DNA of 64,000 nt, from contig JAFTDB010000001.1 in NCBI GenBank assembly GCA_017454375.1, positions 1 through 64,000 of the forward strand, in the 5' to 3' direction. The position numbers and the translations under genes are program-made. Shown piece after piece: positions 43,938-53,301 of this stretch (position 1 is the stretch's first letter; each line of letters starts with the position of its first letter). The notes under the pieces were generated by a model that saw nothing but the letters and a program-made list of their open reading frames with translations, had not been told where the DNA came from and ran no database searches. The DNA comes from Acholeplasmatales bacterium (GTDB taxonomy: Bacteria; Bacillota_I; Bacilli_A; Acholeplasmatales; Anaeroplasmataceae).

Positions 43938-45212
43938 ATGGTTAAGAAATTTGCATTTTTAGGTGCTGCTGGACTTGCTGCATTAAGCCTAGTAGCATGT
44001 GGTGGAGGTGCTAGTACACCAACTACAACAACTGGCACAACAACAGCAGAAGGAAAATTAATTAAACTAGAGTATTCTGGTACTGGTAGCAACAAAGAAT
44101 TCAACCTACAATTATTTGAAGACTTTAAAGCTGACAGAAAAGCAAAAGGCGATAAGAATACATATGAAATTACATATGTTGAACACGGCCCAGATAAAGT
44201 TGACTCAGAAGTTCTAGACTGGGTTGTTGGACCAGATGTATTTGAATTTGCATCAGACAAAATCACAGAACTTTACAAAAAAGGTGCATTAGCAAAAGTA
44301 ACTGGTTCTAATGCTGAATTTGTTGAAGAAAGCAATTCAGAGCTAGGTGTATCATTATCTAAGTTCAATGATCAAATCTATGCTTATCCTTATACAGGCG
44401 ATAATACTTATTATTTACAATATGATAAGTCAAAATTAACTGCTGATGATGTTTCATCTGTTGAAAAACTATTAGCTAAGGCTCAACAATTAGAAATGAA
44501 AGTCGGCTACACTTTAAAAACAGCATTCTGGAGTGCTGGTGCATTATTCACATTTGGTGCTGACTACAAAGTAACATATACTGAAGATGGCGATTTAAAC
44601 TCTATTACAGCTGACTTCAATACTGATAAAGGTGTTAAAGCAGCAAAAGCAATTTACAAGGTTTTAAATAGCCCAGTATGGCAAGATGCTATGGAAGCTC
44701 CAACTCCAACTAACAATTTAGTTGCTTGCTTCGCAGGTACTTGGGATATCGCAGCTTATAAAGAAGCTTTAGGCGAAAACTATGCATGTGCACCAATGCC
44801 AACTGTAACAATTGATGGCGAAACTAAACATTTAGGTGCATTCCTTGGTGGTAAATTATTAGGTGTTAACCCTCAAAGAAGTAATGGTAATAAAGACCAA
44901 GCTAGATTAGTTGCAGCTCATCAACTTGCTGTATTCTTATCTGGTAAAGAATGTCAATTAAAGAGATTTGATGACCAAGGTGTTGCTCCATGTAATAAAG
45001 CAGCAGCTGCTGAACAAAGAGTTCAAAATTCTGAAAACGTAAAAGTTTTAATCGAACAAGCTAAATTTGCTCATGCTCAAACAGCTGTTCCTGCTGGAAT
45101 TTGGACTGCTCCAACTGTATTAGTTGAAGGTATGCTTGATGGTACTATTACTGAAGATGGTATCGAAGCAGCATGTGCAACATTGAATGAATCTATTAAG
45201 GGTGCTAACTAA
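43938..45212 (+). CDS. Maltodextrin-type ABC transporter substrate-binding lipoprotein
   Basis: 424 residues from ATG 43938. Lipobox VAC (Cys about 19), GGG/Thr-rich tether, then an SBP_bac_1/MalE-like domain: WVVGPDVFEFASDKITELYKKG, the FNDQIYAYPY segment, LLAKAQQLEMKVGY, ACFAGTWDI and the conserved C-terminal VPAGIWTAPTVLVEGM. It captures maltodextrins for the permeases downstream. The frame is open further upstream, but the signal peptide fixes the start. Followed by a hairpin that would allow excess binding protein over permease. Confidence 0.85.
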   Translation: MVKKFAFLGAAGLAALSLVACGGGASTPTTTTGTTTAEGKLIKLEYSGTGSNKEFNLQLFEDFKADRKAKGDKNTYEITYVEHGPDKVDSEVLDWVVGPDVFEFASDKITELYKKGALAKVTGSNAEFVEESNSELGVSLSKFNDQIYAYPYTGDNTYYLQYDKSKLTADDVSSVEKLLAKAQQLEMKVGYTLKTAFWSAGALFTFGADYKVTYTEDGDLNSITADFNTDKGVKAAKAIYKVLNSPVWQDAMEAPTPTNNLVACFAGTWDIAAYKEALGENYACAPMPTVTIDGETKHLGAFLGGKLLGVNPQRSNGNKDQARLVAAHQLAVFLSGKECQLKRFDDQGVAPCNKAAAAEQRVQNSENVKVLIEQAKFAHAQTAVPAGIWTAPTVLVEGMLDGTITEDGIEAACATLNESIKGAN

Positions 45213-45236
45213 TAAATAGATTTTATAAATGATAAT

Positions 45237-45270
45237 AAAAGGAATACATGTTTTTGTGTATTCCTTATAT
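45237..45270 (+). terminator. Intercistronic hairpin after the binding protein
   Basis: GGAATACA (45241-45248) pairs with TGTATTCC (45257-45264), followed only by a weak T-rich tail. Likely partial terminator or RNA stabiliser. Confidence 0.6.
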
Positions 45271-45289
45271 TTATGTAAAGGAGAAATAT

Positions 45290-46831
45290 ATGACAACAAT
45301 TGAATATTTGTCACTTCCTACTTATAAAAGATATTTATATTCATTAGTTAACTTTTTCAGATCTATACCTTTAGCTATTTTTGGATTTTTTAAAGTTAAA
45401 CTTGTTAACTTTTTCAAAAAGATAGGAAAAGGTATCGCTGGATATTTTACAAACTTATTTGACTGCTTTGTTAATGGTGATATAAAAACAAAATTGTCCT
45501 TTGCAATAATGGGCTTTGGACATTTATCAAGAAAGTCTTTTATAAAAGGAGCCTTGTATTTATTATACGAAATTGCCTTCATTATCTTTATGGTGATGAT
45601 TGGCGCTAACGCCCTTACAAAAATATCTACATTTGGCTATATAGCTCAAACATCTTATATGGATTTGGAAACAGGTGTTGAAATTACACACTTTTCAGAT
45701 GATAGCTTATTAATATTATTGAACTTTGTTATTACACTTATTTTTATTGGTATTCTAATATTACTTTGGAGTTCTCAAATTAATGAAAGCTATGAATTAC
45801 AAAATTTAAATAGAATTGGTAAAGAATTAACAGACAAAGATACAATTAATAGTTTAACTGGTAAAAATTTCCATAAGGTGTTATTAGCTTTCCCTACTTT
45901 AGGTTTAATATTGTTTACATTTATACCACTTATTGTAATGATTTTGGTTGGATTTACTAACTTCTCATCAAGCTATCAAAATCCAAAGGAATTATTTGAC
46001 TGGGTAGGCGTTTACAATTTCCAAAAGCTATTTGGTTTAACTGGTGGTAGTGGTTATCAATTTGCATCTATTTTTGGACAAATTGTTTTATGGACATTAG
46101 TATGGGCAATATTTGCAACATTCACTAACTATTTTATGGGTATGATTGTTGCGATGATTATCAATAAAAAAGGAATTAGATTTAAAAAGCTATGGCGTAC
46201 AGTTTTAATTACTACAATTGCTGTACCTCAATTCATTTCATTACTATTCTTGTCTAAGTTCTTAGGATCTGATTTAGGTGGTTTAAATGCCATTTTAAGA
46301 CAATTAGGATTGATATCTGAAAATATTAAATTCTTAGATGATGGAATGATTGCTAAAGTTACTATTATAGTTGTTAATATGTGGATTGGTATTCCATATA
46401 CAATGCTAATGTGTTCTGGTATTTTGATGAATATACCACAAGATTTGTATGAATCTGCAAAAATTGATGGTGCTTCACCATTTAGAATGTACACAAGGAT
46501 TACATTACCTTATATGCTATTTGTAACTGGCCCATATTTGATTTCTTCATTTGTTGGTAACATTAACAACTTTAACGTAATCTACTTGTTATCTGGTGGT
46601 AACCCTGTATTTACAACAGCTGGTGGAGTACCACTTACAGTTGATGTATATGGCGCAGGTCAAACAGATTTATTGATTACTTGGTTGTATAAGATAGCAA
46701 TGACTCAAGTTAATAAGGATTATGGTGTTGCATCTGTAATCGGTATTATTGTATTCTTGATTGTTGCATCTATATCATTAATATTCTATGGCAGAAGTAG
46801 TGCCGTTAAGAACGAAGGTGACTTCCAATAA
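45290..46831 (+). CDS. Maltodextrin ABC transporter permease, MalF-type
   Basis: 513 residues from ATG 45290 behind AAAGGAG. A long N-terminal part with extra helices (about 60-165) precedes the MalF-like core: FTFIPLIVMILVGFTNFS, an extracellular segment and the EAA loop YESAKIDGASPFRMYTRITLPYM. The size and P2-like insertion resemble MalF/MdxF of maltodextrin importers. It pairs with the MalG-type protein next, joined by a TAATG overlap. Confidence 0.9.
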   Translation: MTTIEYLSLPTYKRYLYSLVNFFRSIPLAIFGFFKVKLVNFFKKIGKGIAGYFTNLFDCFVNGDIKTKLSFAIMGFGHLSRKSFIKGALYLLYEIAFIIFMVMIGANALTKISTFGYIAQTSYMDLETGVEITHFSDDSLLILLNFVITLIFIGILILLWSSQINESYELQNLNRIGKELTDKDTINSLTGKNFHKVLLAFPTLGLILFTFIPLIVMILVGFTNFSSSYQNPKELFDWVGVYNFQKLFGLTGGSGYQFASIFGQIVLWTLVWAIFATFTNYFMGMIVAMIINKKGIRFKKLWRTVLITTIAVPQFISLLFLSKFLGSDLGGLNAILRQLGLISENIKFLDDGMIAKVTIIVVNMWIGIPYTMLMCSGILMNIPQDLYESAKIDGASPFRMYTRITLPYMLFVTGPYLISSFVGNINNFNVIYLLSGGNPVFTTAGGVPLTVDVYGAGQTDLLITWLYKIAMTQVNKDYGVASVIGIIVFLIVASISLIFYGRSSAVKNEGDFQ

Positions 46832-47718
46832 TGAACAAGTACTCACCATTTTATAATGCAAAAAACTCTGGCGGTGTTAGAACTAGAAGAGCTATTTCAA
46901 AAACAATTATTTATATTATTTTGGTTATTATTTCAATCATTTGGTTGTTACCATTCGTTTATTTGGTAATCCAATCATTTGCTGTAAAATATGAAACAAA
47001 TGCTATTATTCCAGCACAATGGACATTTAACAATTATGTTTCATTGTTTACAGATGAGGTATATCCATTCTGGAGATGGTATTTAAATACACTAGTAATT
47101 GCATTAGTAGTTTCTGTATTAAATACTGTATTAACACTTGTCAGTGCATATTCATTCTCAAGATTAAGATTTAAAATTAGAAAATCATATATGAAATTAA
47201 TTCTTGTAATAGGTATGTTCCCTGGTTTCCTTGGAATGATTATTACTTATTACATGTTAAAACAAGTTGGTTTGGCTAATGGTATGCCAGGCTTATTCGG
47301 ACTTGTGCTTGTTTATATTTCTGGCTGCGTAATGAATTATTACGTTGCAAAGGGCTTCTTTGATACAATTTCAACTTCACTTGATGAAGCTGCAATGATT
47401 GATGGAGCAAATAAACACACAATATTTTGGAAAGTTATTATGCCACTTTCTAAGCCAATTGTAGTTTATACAATTTTATTAGCATTTACAGCTCCTTGGG
47501 GCGATTATATGCTAGCATCAGTAATGGCTGGTGGTCATACAGAATTATTCAACGTTGCTGTAGGTTTACAACAAATGATGAGTAAGGCTGATGGTACAAA
47601 ATACTTCCCAGTATTCTGTGCTGCTGGTGTGTTTGTATCAATTCCAATTATGATTTTATTCTTTAAATTACAAAGCTATTATGTTGAGGGTGTTACAGGA
47701 GGAGCTGTAAAAGGATAA
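46831..47718 (+). CDS. Maltodextrin ABC transporter permease, MalG-type
   Basis: 295 residues, six helices. SIIWLLPFVYLVIQSF first helix, RWYLNTLVIALVVSVLNTVL, the EAA loop DEAAMIDGANKHTIFWKVIMP and a C-terminus ending YYVEGVTGGAVKG, the typical MalG/MdxG ending. Partner of the MalF-type permease; energised probably by the MsmX-like ATPase at 49372. Starts and ends in TAATG overlaps. Confidence 0.93.
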   Translation: MNKYSPFYNAKNSGGVRTRRAISKTIIYIILVIISIIWLLPFVYLVIQSFAVKYETNAIIPAQWTFNNYVSLFTDEVYPFWRWYLNTLVIALVVSVLNTVLTLVSAYSFSRLRFKIRKSYMKLILVIGMFPGFLGMIITYYMLKQVGLANGMPGLFGLVLVYISGCVMNYYVAKGFFDTISTSLDEAAMIDGANKHTIFWKVIMPLSKPIVVYTILLAFTAPWGDYMLASVMAGGHTELFNVAVGLQQMMSKADGTKYFPVFCAAGVFVSIPIMILFFKLQSYYVEGVTGGAVKG

Positions 47719-49358
47719 TGAAAAGTATAAAAAGAAAAGCCTTTGCAGTACTTGCCTTTGCTTCAATTTTTGCTATGTTTGGCTGTGGTGGTAATGCAAC
47801 TCCATCTACAACTACAACAGAAAGCGATAGAATTGAAGAAGATTTAACAAAACCAACAATAGTAGATGATAATTATCGTAATTATTATGAAATTTTTGTT
47901 AGATCATTTTATGATTCTAATGGCGATGGAATAGGCGATTTAAATGGCGTAACTAGAAAACTTGATTACATAGCTGATTTGGGCTATACAGGTATTTGGC
48001 TAATGCCAATTAATCCATCTCCATCATATCACAAATATAATGTATCAAATTATTATACTGTCGATTCTGCATATGGAACAGTTGATGATTTGAAAAATTT
48101 GATTTCTGAATGTCATAAAAGAAATATTAAATTAATTATCGATTTAGTTTTGAATCACTCTAGTAAGGAGTGCAGCTATTTTGGCAAAGCTGTTAATGCT
48201 CATGAAAAATTTATGAATGGCCAAAGTTTAAGCGAGGAAGAAGAACAATTTAAAGACTTTTATACATTCTATGATAAAAAAACTGATGTTCCCTCAACTG
48301 TAAAAGCACATCAAGTTCAAGGTAAATCATTCTATTATGAAGGAAACTTTGATAGTGATATGCCAGAATTTAACTGGGATAGCCAATATGTTAGAGCTGA
48401 ATTCAAAAAGGTTATTGAATACTATATGGATATGGGCTTAGATGGTTTTAGACTAGATGCAGTTAAATATTTCTATTTAAATAAGACTTCTAAAAATGTT
48501 GAAGTCTTATCAAAAATCAAACAATGGGCTAATGCTAAAAACCCTAAATCTTACATTGTAGGAGAAATGTGGGAATTTAGTGAAGATTTAATGAAGTCAT
48601 ATTATTCAAGTGGTATAGATTCATTCTTTAATTTCTATACAAGTACTTCATCTGGTTCTAACGGAATCATTAATTCAATTAACCAAGAAGGAAGACAACT
48701 TGGTAAATATTATGATGCTTTAGTGCAAAATAATAATATGGCCGGCTCAAGTATTGCAGCTCCATTCCTAGACAATCATGATATGAGAAGATATTCATCA
48801 CAGGTTAGTGAGGATAAGAATAAATTTTATTATGGTTTACTTCAAATGATGAATGGTGCTACATTCACATATTATGGTGATGAAGCAGGTATGGTTGGTA
48901 CAAATAGTGGTAATAGCAACCCTGATGAAAATGTTAGAATCCCAATTAAATGGGGAGAAGATGAAGGACAATGTTCTGATTTGCCGGGTGCAACTGCTGC
49001 AAACTATCCATATGGAACTGTAAAATTCTTATTATTAAATCAAAACTCAACACTTAATTACTATAAAAAGTGTCTATTAATCAGAAATCAAAATCCTGAA
49101 ATTGCTAGAGGAACAGTTAGTGTTGTTAAGCAAGATAAAGAAAATTCATTATTATTTATCAAAAAAACTTACAACTCAAAATCTATAGGTATCATCATTA
49201 ACTTCTCACAAACTGAAGCAAGAGATGTAGATTTCTCAGATAGTGGCTTTACACAGGTTGTTGGCCAATTAGTAGCAAATACAAAAACAGACTATATTAA
49301 AAAGACTGGAGAAAAATCAATTAATCTTCCAGCATTTAGTATAGCAATCGTTAGATAA
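47718..49358 (+). CDS. GH13 alpha-amylase family lipoprotein
   Basis: 546 residues. Lipobox MFGC (Cys about 23) and Thr-rich tether, then a GH13 barrel: region I IDLVLNHSS, nucleophile in GFRLDAVKYF, acid/base Glu in VGEMWEF, and LDNHDM with the third catalytic Asp. RSFYDSNGDGIGDLNGVTRK at the start resembles oligosaccharide-acting GH13 enzymes and calcium-bound amylases. It should cut starch-derived chains at the cell surface for the ABC importer encoded just before it. Exact specificity uncertain. Confidence 0.9.
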   Translation: MKSIKRKAFAVLAFASIFAMFGCGGNATPSTTTTESDRIEEDLTKPTIVDDNYRNYYEIFVRSFYDSNGDGIGDLNGVTRKLDYIADLGYTGIWLMPINPSPSYHKYNVSNYYTVDSAYGTVDDLKNLISECHKRNIKLIIDLVLNHSSKECSYFGKAVNAHEKFMNGQSLSEEEEQFKDFYTFYDKKTDVPSTVKAHQVQGKSFYYEGNFDSDMPEFNWDSQYVRAEFKKVIEYYMDMGLDGFRLDAVKYFYLNKTSKNVEVLSKIKQWANAKNPKSYIVGEMWEFSEDLMKSYYSSGIDSFFNFYTSTSSGSNGIINSINQEGRQLGKYYDALVQNNNMAGSSIAAPFLDNHDMRRYSSQVSEDKNKFYYGLLQMMNGATFTYYGDEAGMVGTNSGNSNPDENVRIPIKWGEDEGQCSDLPGATAANYPYGTVKFLLLNQNSTLNYYKKCLLIRNQNPEIARGTVSVVKQDKENSLLFIKKTYNSKSIGIIINFSQTEARDVDFSDSGFTQVVGQLVANTKTDYIKKTGEKSINLPAFSIAIVR

Positions 49359-49371
49359 AGGGGTAAGGTAT

Positions 49372-51897
49372 ATGGCTAATTTAAGATTAGAACACATTTA
49401 CAAAGTTTATCCAAATGGTACAAAAGCTGTTTCAGACTTTACAATGGATATTGATGATAAGGAATTCATTGTATTCGTTGGTCCATCAGGCTGTGGTAAA
49501 TCAACTACACTTCGTATGATTGCCGGTCTTGAGGATATTAGTGCTGGTGAGCTTTATATTGATGGGAAAGTTGTAAATGATATGGAACCAAAGGATAGAG
49601 ATATCGCAATGGTTTTCCAAAATTACGCATTGTATCCACATATGACAGTTTATGAAAATATGGCATTTGGTTTAAAACTAAGACATGTTTCTGCTGAAGA
49701 AATTCATGAAAAAGTATTGTGGGCTGCAAAGGTATTGGATTTAACTGATTATCTAGATAGAAAACCACGTGCTATGTCTGGTGGTCAACGTCAAAGAGTT
49801 GCCTTAGGTAGATCAATTTTAAGAAATCCTAAGGTAATGCTACTAGATGAGCCTCTTTCAAATTTGGATGCCAAATTAAGAGGACAAATGCGTACAGAAA
49901 TAGCTAAACTACATGATCAATTACAAACTACATTTATTTATGTAACACATGATCAAGTAGAAGCTATGACATTAGGTACTAGAGTAGTTGTTATGAGACT
50001 AGGCCGTATCATGCAAATTGATACACCTAAGAATTTATATGATTATCCAGATAATTTATTCGTTGCTGGATTCATTGGAACTCCACAAATGAATTTCTTT
50101 AAAGCAACAATGACTAAGAATGGAGCAAATGTTGATATTAAATTCTTATATAGTGATGAAGTATTAACTATTCCTCATGCACTACTTTCAAAGGTTAAAC
50201 AAAAATATTTCGACGGACAAACTGAAGTTACAGTTGGTGTAAGATGTGAGCATCTATCAATTGAAGAAGAAGTTGTTGAAAAATCAAAATATTTAATTAA
50301 CGCAAAGATTTCTCATTTTGAGGAATTAGGCAATGAAACATTAATTTATGCTGATATTAACAAAGATGGTGACGGCTTTGGCGAGACTAATACAAGAGTA
50401 ATCATCAAATCAACTTCTGATCATGACCTAAAGAAGGGCCAAATGGTTAAGGTTGCTGTAAATGTTAACAAGATGCATATATTTGATTCAGTTACTGAAA
50501 ACAATATTAATCCACGTGTTCCACAAGAGAGCGTTGTTGAAGGCGTAGTTAAGGGTAAGGAATTATCAATTGATGGAGTAAAATTCAAAGTTCCTTCTTC
50601 AATTGAATTAGCTGATGGAACTTATAATTTAACTATTCCAACTTCAGCATTACTTCTTAGTGAAGGAAGCCAAAAGGTTTCTAGCGTAGAAAAGGTTGGT
50701 AAGACTCAAGTTTTATCATTCAAATTAAAAGACCAAGTATTATTTACAACATGTGATGCTTCATGTGATGTTAAGGATGCATATGGCTTAGGATTTGATT
50801 TTACTCAACTTGAATTTATCAAAGATGGTCAAGTTGTTAAAGGTTCAATCGCTGAATATGATAAAATTAATTCAATGTTTATTAACCATGAAACAGCTAA
50901 AGGCTTTGTTGGTGATAAATATGATGAATTACTTAAAAATCGTATTAGCGCAGTTGAAGAAAAATTCAGTAAACTTATCGGTGATTTAAATGCTAAGCAT
51001 GAAAGTGACTTAGCTGCTGCAAGCAAGGGCGTTGATGCTTCTGCAAATGCTGCTAAAGTTGCTGAGGCAAAAGCCAAACTACAACAAGAATTAAAAGCAA
51101 AGAAAGCTGAATTCAAAGAGCAAACTGCTAAAGTTACTGAGCAATATAAGAATATTTCAAAAGAAGAAGCTCAAAAGGTATGGAATACATACGAAGATAT
51201 CAAGAATAAAGAAATTGCTGACTTTGAAACATTTAAGCAAATCAATAAGGATAAGGATGCTTATCGTAAGAGAGCAATCGAATTCAGAGATTTCAAATCT
51301 AATTTTGCACTTGAAAGAAAAAATGAAGTTGAGAAGAAACTTAATGCTTGTGCAATTGATAGAGATACTGAATTGAGTACTATTAAGGGCGAATACAAGC
51401 GTCAAGTAAGAGACCTAAAGAAGGAATATAATGAATTAGTTCTTGCTTGTGATAAAGAAAATAATCCACAAAAATATATTGATAAGGATTACAAGGCTGA
51501 ATTAGCTAAGTTAACTGAACAATATAAGATGGAAAAGACACTTGCAGGTATTCTATTCTTCTTTAAAACTGGTGATCTTGTAACTTTATCATCTGATGTA
51601 ATTTCAAATAAGATGATTCAAAGCTTAGGTATCAAGGTATTTACTAAGCAATATATTCTTGAAATACCTCATGATGCATATATGCTATCTGATGAAGGTA
51701 TCGAAGTTGAGGTTAAAGAACTTCTTGATTATGAAACTAAGCGTTTCTTACATTGCGTATATGACAATGGCACTAGCCAATCAGACTTATATGTAGAAAC
51801 AGAATTAAAAGAAGTTGCTGATAAAACAATTAAGTTAGCATTTGATGTTAATAAAATCCATGTAACTGAAAAATCACTTGATATCAAGATTTACTAG
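49372..51897 (+). CDS. MsmX/MalK-like ABC ATPase with a long coiled-coil insertion
   Basis: 841 residues against about 370 for MsmX/MalK. Residues 1-235 are a complete ATPase: Walker A GPSGCGKST (37-45), signature MSGGQ (135-139), Walker B VMLLDEP (155-161) and H193 in VTHDQ. Residues 236-375 are the usual TOBE regulatory part ending NVNKMHIFD. The extension has a second TOBE-like module split by about 210 residues of charged helix (512-722, 50905-51537), closing with FDVNKIHVTEK, parallel to the first TOBE ending. The coiled coil is Lys/Glu/Ala-rich with little sequence conservation to anything I know. The ATPase should drive the MalFG-type permeases; the coiled coil might tether, oligomerise or sense. 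Confidence 0.85.
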   Translation: MANLRLEHIYKVYPNGTKAVSDFTMDIDDKEFIVFVGPSGCGKSTTLRMIAGLEDISAGELYIDGKVVNDMEPKDRDIAMVFQNYALYPHMTVYENMAFGLKLRHVSAEEIHEKVLWAAKVLDLTDYLDRKPRAMSGGQRQRVALGRSILRNPKVMLLDEPLSNLDAKLRGQMRTEIAKLHDQLQTTFIYVTHDQVEAMTLGTRVVVMRLGRIMQIDTPKNLYDYPDNLFVAGFIGTPQMNFFKATMTKNGANVDIKFLYSDEVLTIPHALLSKVKQKYFDGQTEVTVGVRCEHLSIEEEVVEKSKYLINAKISHFEELGNETLIYADINKDGDGFGETNTRVIIKSTSDHDLKKGQMVKVAVNVNKMHIFDSVTENNINPRVPQESVVEGVVKGKELSIDGVKFKVPSSIELADGTYNLTIPTSALLLSEGSQKVSSVEKVGKTQVLSFKLKDQVLFTTCDASCDVKDAYGLGFDFTQLEFIKDGQVVKGSIAEYDKINSMFINHETAKGFVGDKYDELLKNRISAVEEKFSKLIGDLNAKHESDLAAASKGVDASANAAKVAEAKAKLQQELKAKKAEFKEQTAKVTEQYKNISKEEAQKVWNTYEDIKNKEIADFETFKQINKDKDAYRKRAIEFRDFKSNFALERKNEVEKKLNACAIDRDTELSTIKGEYKRQVRDLKKEYNELVLACDKENNPQKYIDKDYKAELAKLTEQYKMEKTLAGILFFFKTGDLVTLSSDVISNKMIQSLGIKVFTKQYILEIPHDAYMLSDEGIEVEVKELLDYETKRFLHCVYDNGTSQSDLYVETELKEVADKTIKLAFDVNKIHVTEKSLDIKIY

Positions 51898-51908
51898 GAG
51901 GTGTTCTT

Positions 51909-52574
51909 ATGAAGAAGAAACGTTTGTTACCATTCCTCTTATTATTATCACTTCCACTTGTTTTATCATCTTGTGATGGTAAGAATCCACAAGGCGGATA
52001 TATATCAGCTGATGAAGTTACAAAAATTGTAACTAAGTTTGATACAGCTGCGACTTATAATTCATATCATGTAGAAGGTACGCTTAATTTCTTTGGAAAT
52101 CCAAAGCAAGAAAATGGTGAAGATAATATTAGAGGTAGTGTCTCTAAGGATGTTACATTCACTGATTCATTGGATAAATATGATAAGAGTAAAGCTGCAT
52201 CATATTATTTAAGTGTTCCTCTTCACATAACATTAACATCATGGAATAGTGAAGAGAAGAATAATAGTGATATACCTTTATCTACTAAATATCAATTAGA
52301 GGCAAAGATGTATCGTGTTGCCGGATTAGATAATGTATATTATTATGCAAATGAAATGGGTGGATTAACTGCTAAAACATTTGCTGTAAATAAAAACTTA
52401 ATTATTAATGATGGTAAATATCAAGAATTACAAGCAAGAGCTAAATGGAATGTAGAAGTTGTATATGATAGTCATGGCTACTTAGTTAAAGAGTCATTTG
52501 CAACCTTAAATTCTAATTCAGGCAATCCTGCAGATTATTGTAAGGGTGAAGCTACATATACATTTGGCGCTTAA
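51909..52574 (+). CDS. Lipoprotein of unknown function in the starch locus
   Basis: 221 residues. Signal peptide with lipobox LSSC (Cys about 22), then ISADEVTKIVTKFDTA and a beta-rich body suggestive of a LolA/LppX-like half-barrel, but without a clear family match. Strong AGGAGGTG Shine-Dalgarno. It is separated from the ATPase by 11 nt and from the next lipoprotein by 1 nt. Probably a surface accessory of starch use. Confidence 0.6.
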   Translation: MKKKRLLPFLLLLSLPLVLSSCDGKNPQGGYISADEVTKIVTKFDTAATYNSYHVEGTLNFFGNPKQENGEDNIRGSVSKDVTFTDSLDKYDKSKAASYYLSVPLHITLTSWNSEEKNNSDIPLSTKYQLEAKMYRVAGLDNVYYYANEMGGLTAKTFAVNKNLIINDGKYQELQARAKWNVEVVYDSHGYLVKESFATLNSNSGNPADYCKGEATYTFGA

Positions 52575-52575
52575 T

Positions 52576-53301
52576 ATGAAAAAAATTTCTTTATTATTTT
52601 TGGTATTAATACTTGCTTTAGTAAGCTGTAGTCCAAATATACCTGATGGTCCAATAAAGGATTTTGTTTATAACATTTCATTTGATAAGACATTTGAACA
52701 CATAAAATTAGGATATGCGAATATTGAGACAACCTATACTGAAAATGATGTACAAACAGGTACAATCAATATAGGGATGTATTATTCAAGGACAAATAAT
52801 TATTTTTATCAAATTACTGAAGTAAGTGGCAGTTATGTGGGCACAGATTATTCTTATAGTAAAGAAGAAGTATTACTTTATAAAGAAAATAATGAATTGC
52901 ACACATTTAAAAAAACTGATGGTGTATTAACTAAGGATGCATTTTCAGATACAGATTATGAAAAATATATGACCAATTATTTTTATGCGACATTAACAGC
53001 AGGATATCACCGTGATGGAATGTATTATGGGGATTATGTTATTGCTAATTGTGCTAAATATTATAATTTGTTTTCTTTAAATGATGCCAAAGATACTTTG
53101 ACTTACAAGGTTAATACATTACAAAAAAGTCCAAATGGAGATGAGGTGGTAGTCATGCACTACTTTGAGGTTGATCCATATGGGATGCTTAAAACCCTTA
53201 ATTCTAAATCATTAGTAAAAGGTAAAAATCAAGTAATTAATACAACAATTAAATGTTTTCCAAATCAAAATTTTGAAATGAAAAAGGATACGGATTTATG
53301 A
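52576..53301 (+). CDS. Lipoprotein of unknown function in the starch locus, second copy-like
   Basis: 241 residues from ATG 52576. Lipobox VSC (Cys about 18), then a Tyr/Thr-rich beta body (YANIETTYTENDVQTGTINIG, YYSRTNNYFYQ) of similar character and size to the protein encoded just before it, though direct similarity is low. Ends with an ATGA overlap onto the pullulanase gene, so the three lipoproteins are co-translated. Function unknown. Confidence 0.58.
   Translation: MKKISLLFLVLILALVSCSPNIPDGPIKDFVYNISFDKTFEHIKLGYANIETTYTENDVQTGTINIGMYYSRTNNYFYQITEVSGSYVGTDYSYSKEEVLLYKENNELHTFKKTDGVLTKDAFSDTDYEKYMTNYFYATLTAGYHRDGMYYGDYVIANCAKYYNLFSLNDAKDTLTYKVNTLQKSPNGDEVVVMHYFEVDPYGMLKTLNSKSLVKGKNQVINTTIKCFPNQNFEMKKDTDL

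Noticed and set aside
51157..51405. Antisense frame over the coiled coil of the ABC ATPase
   Set aside because: A by-product of Lys/Glu-rich coding on the plus strand; no ribosome binding site.
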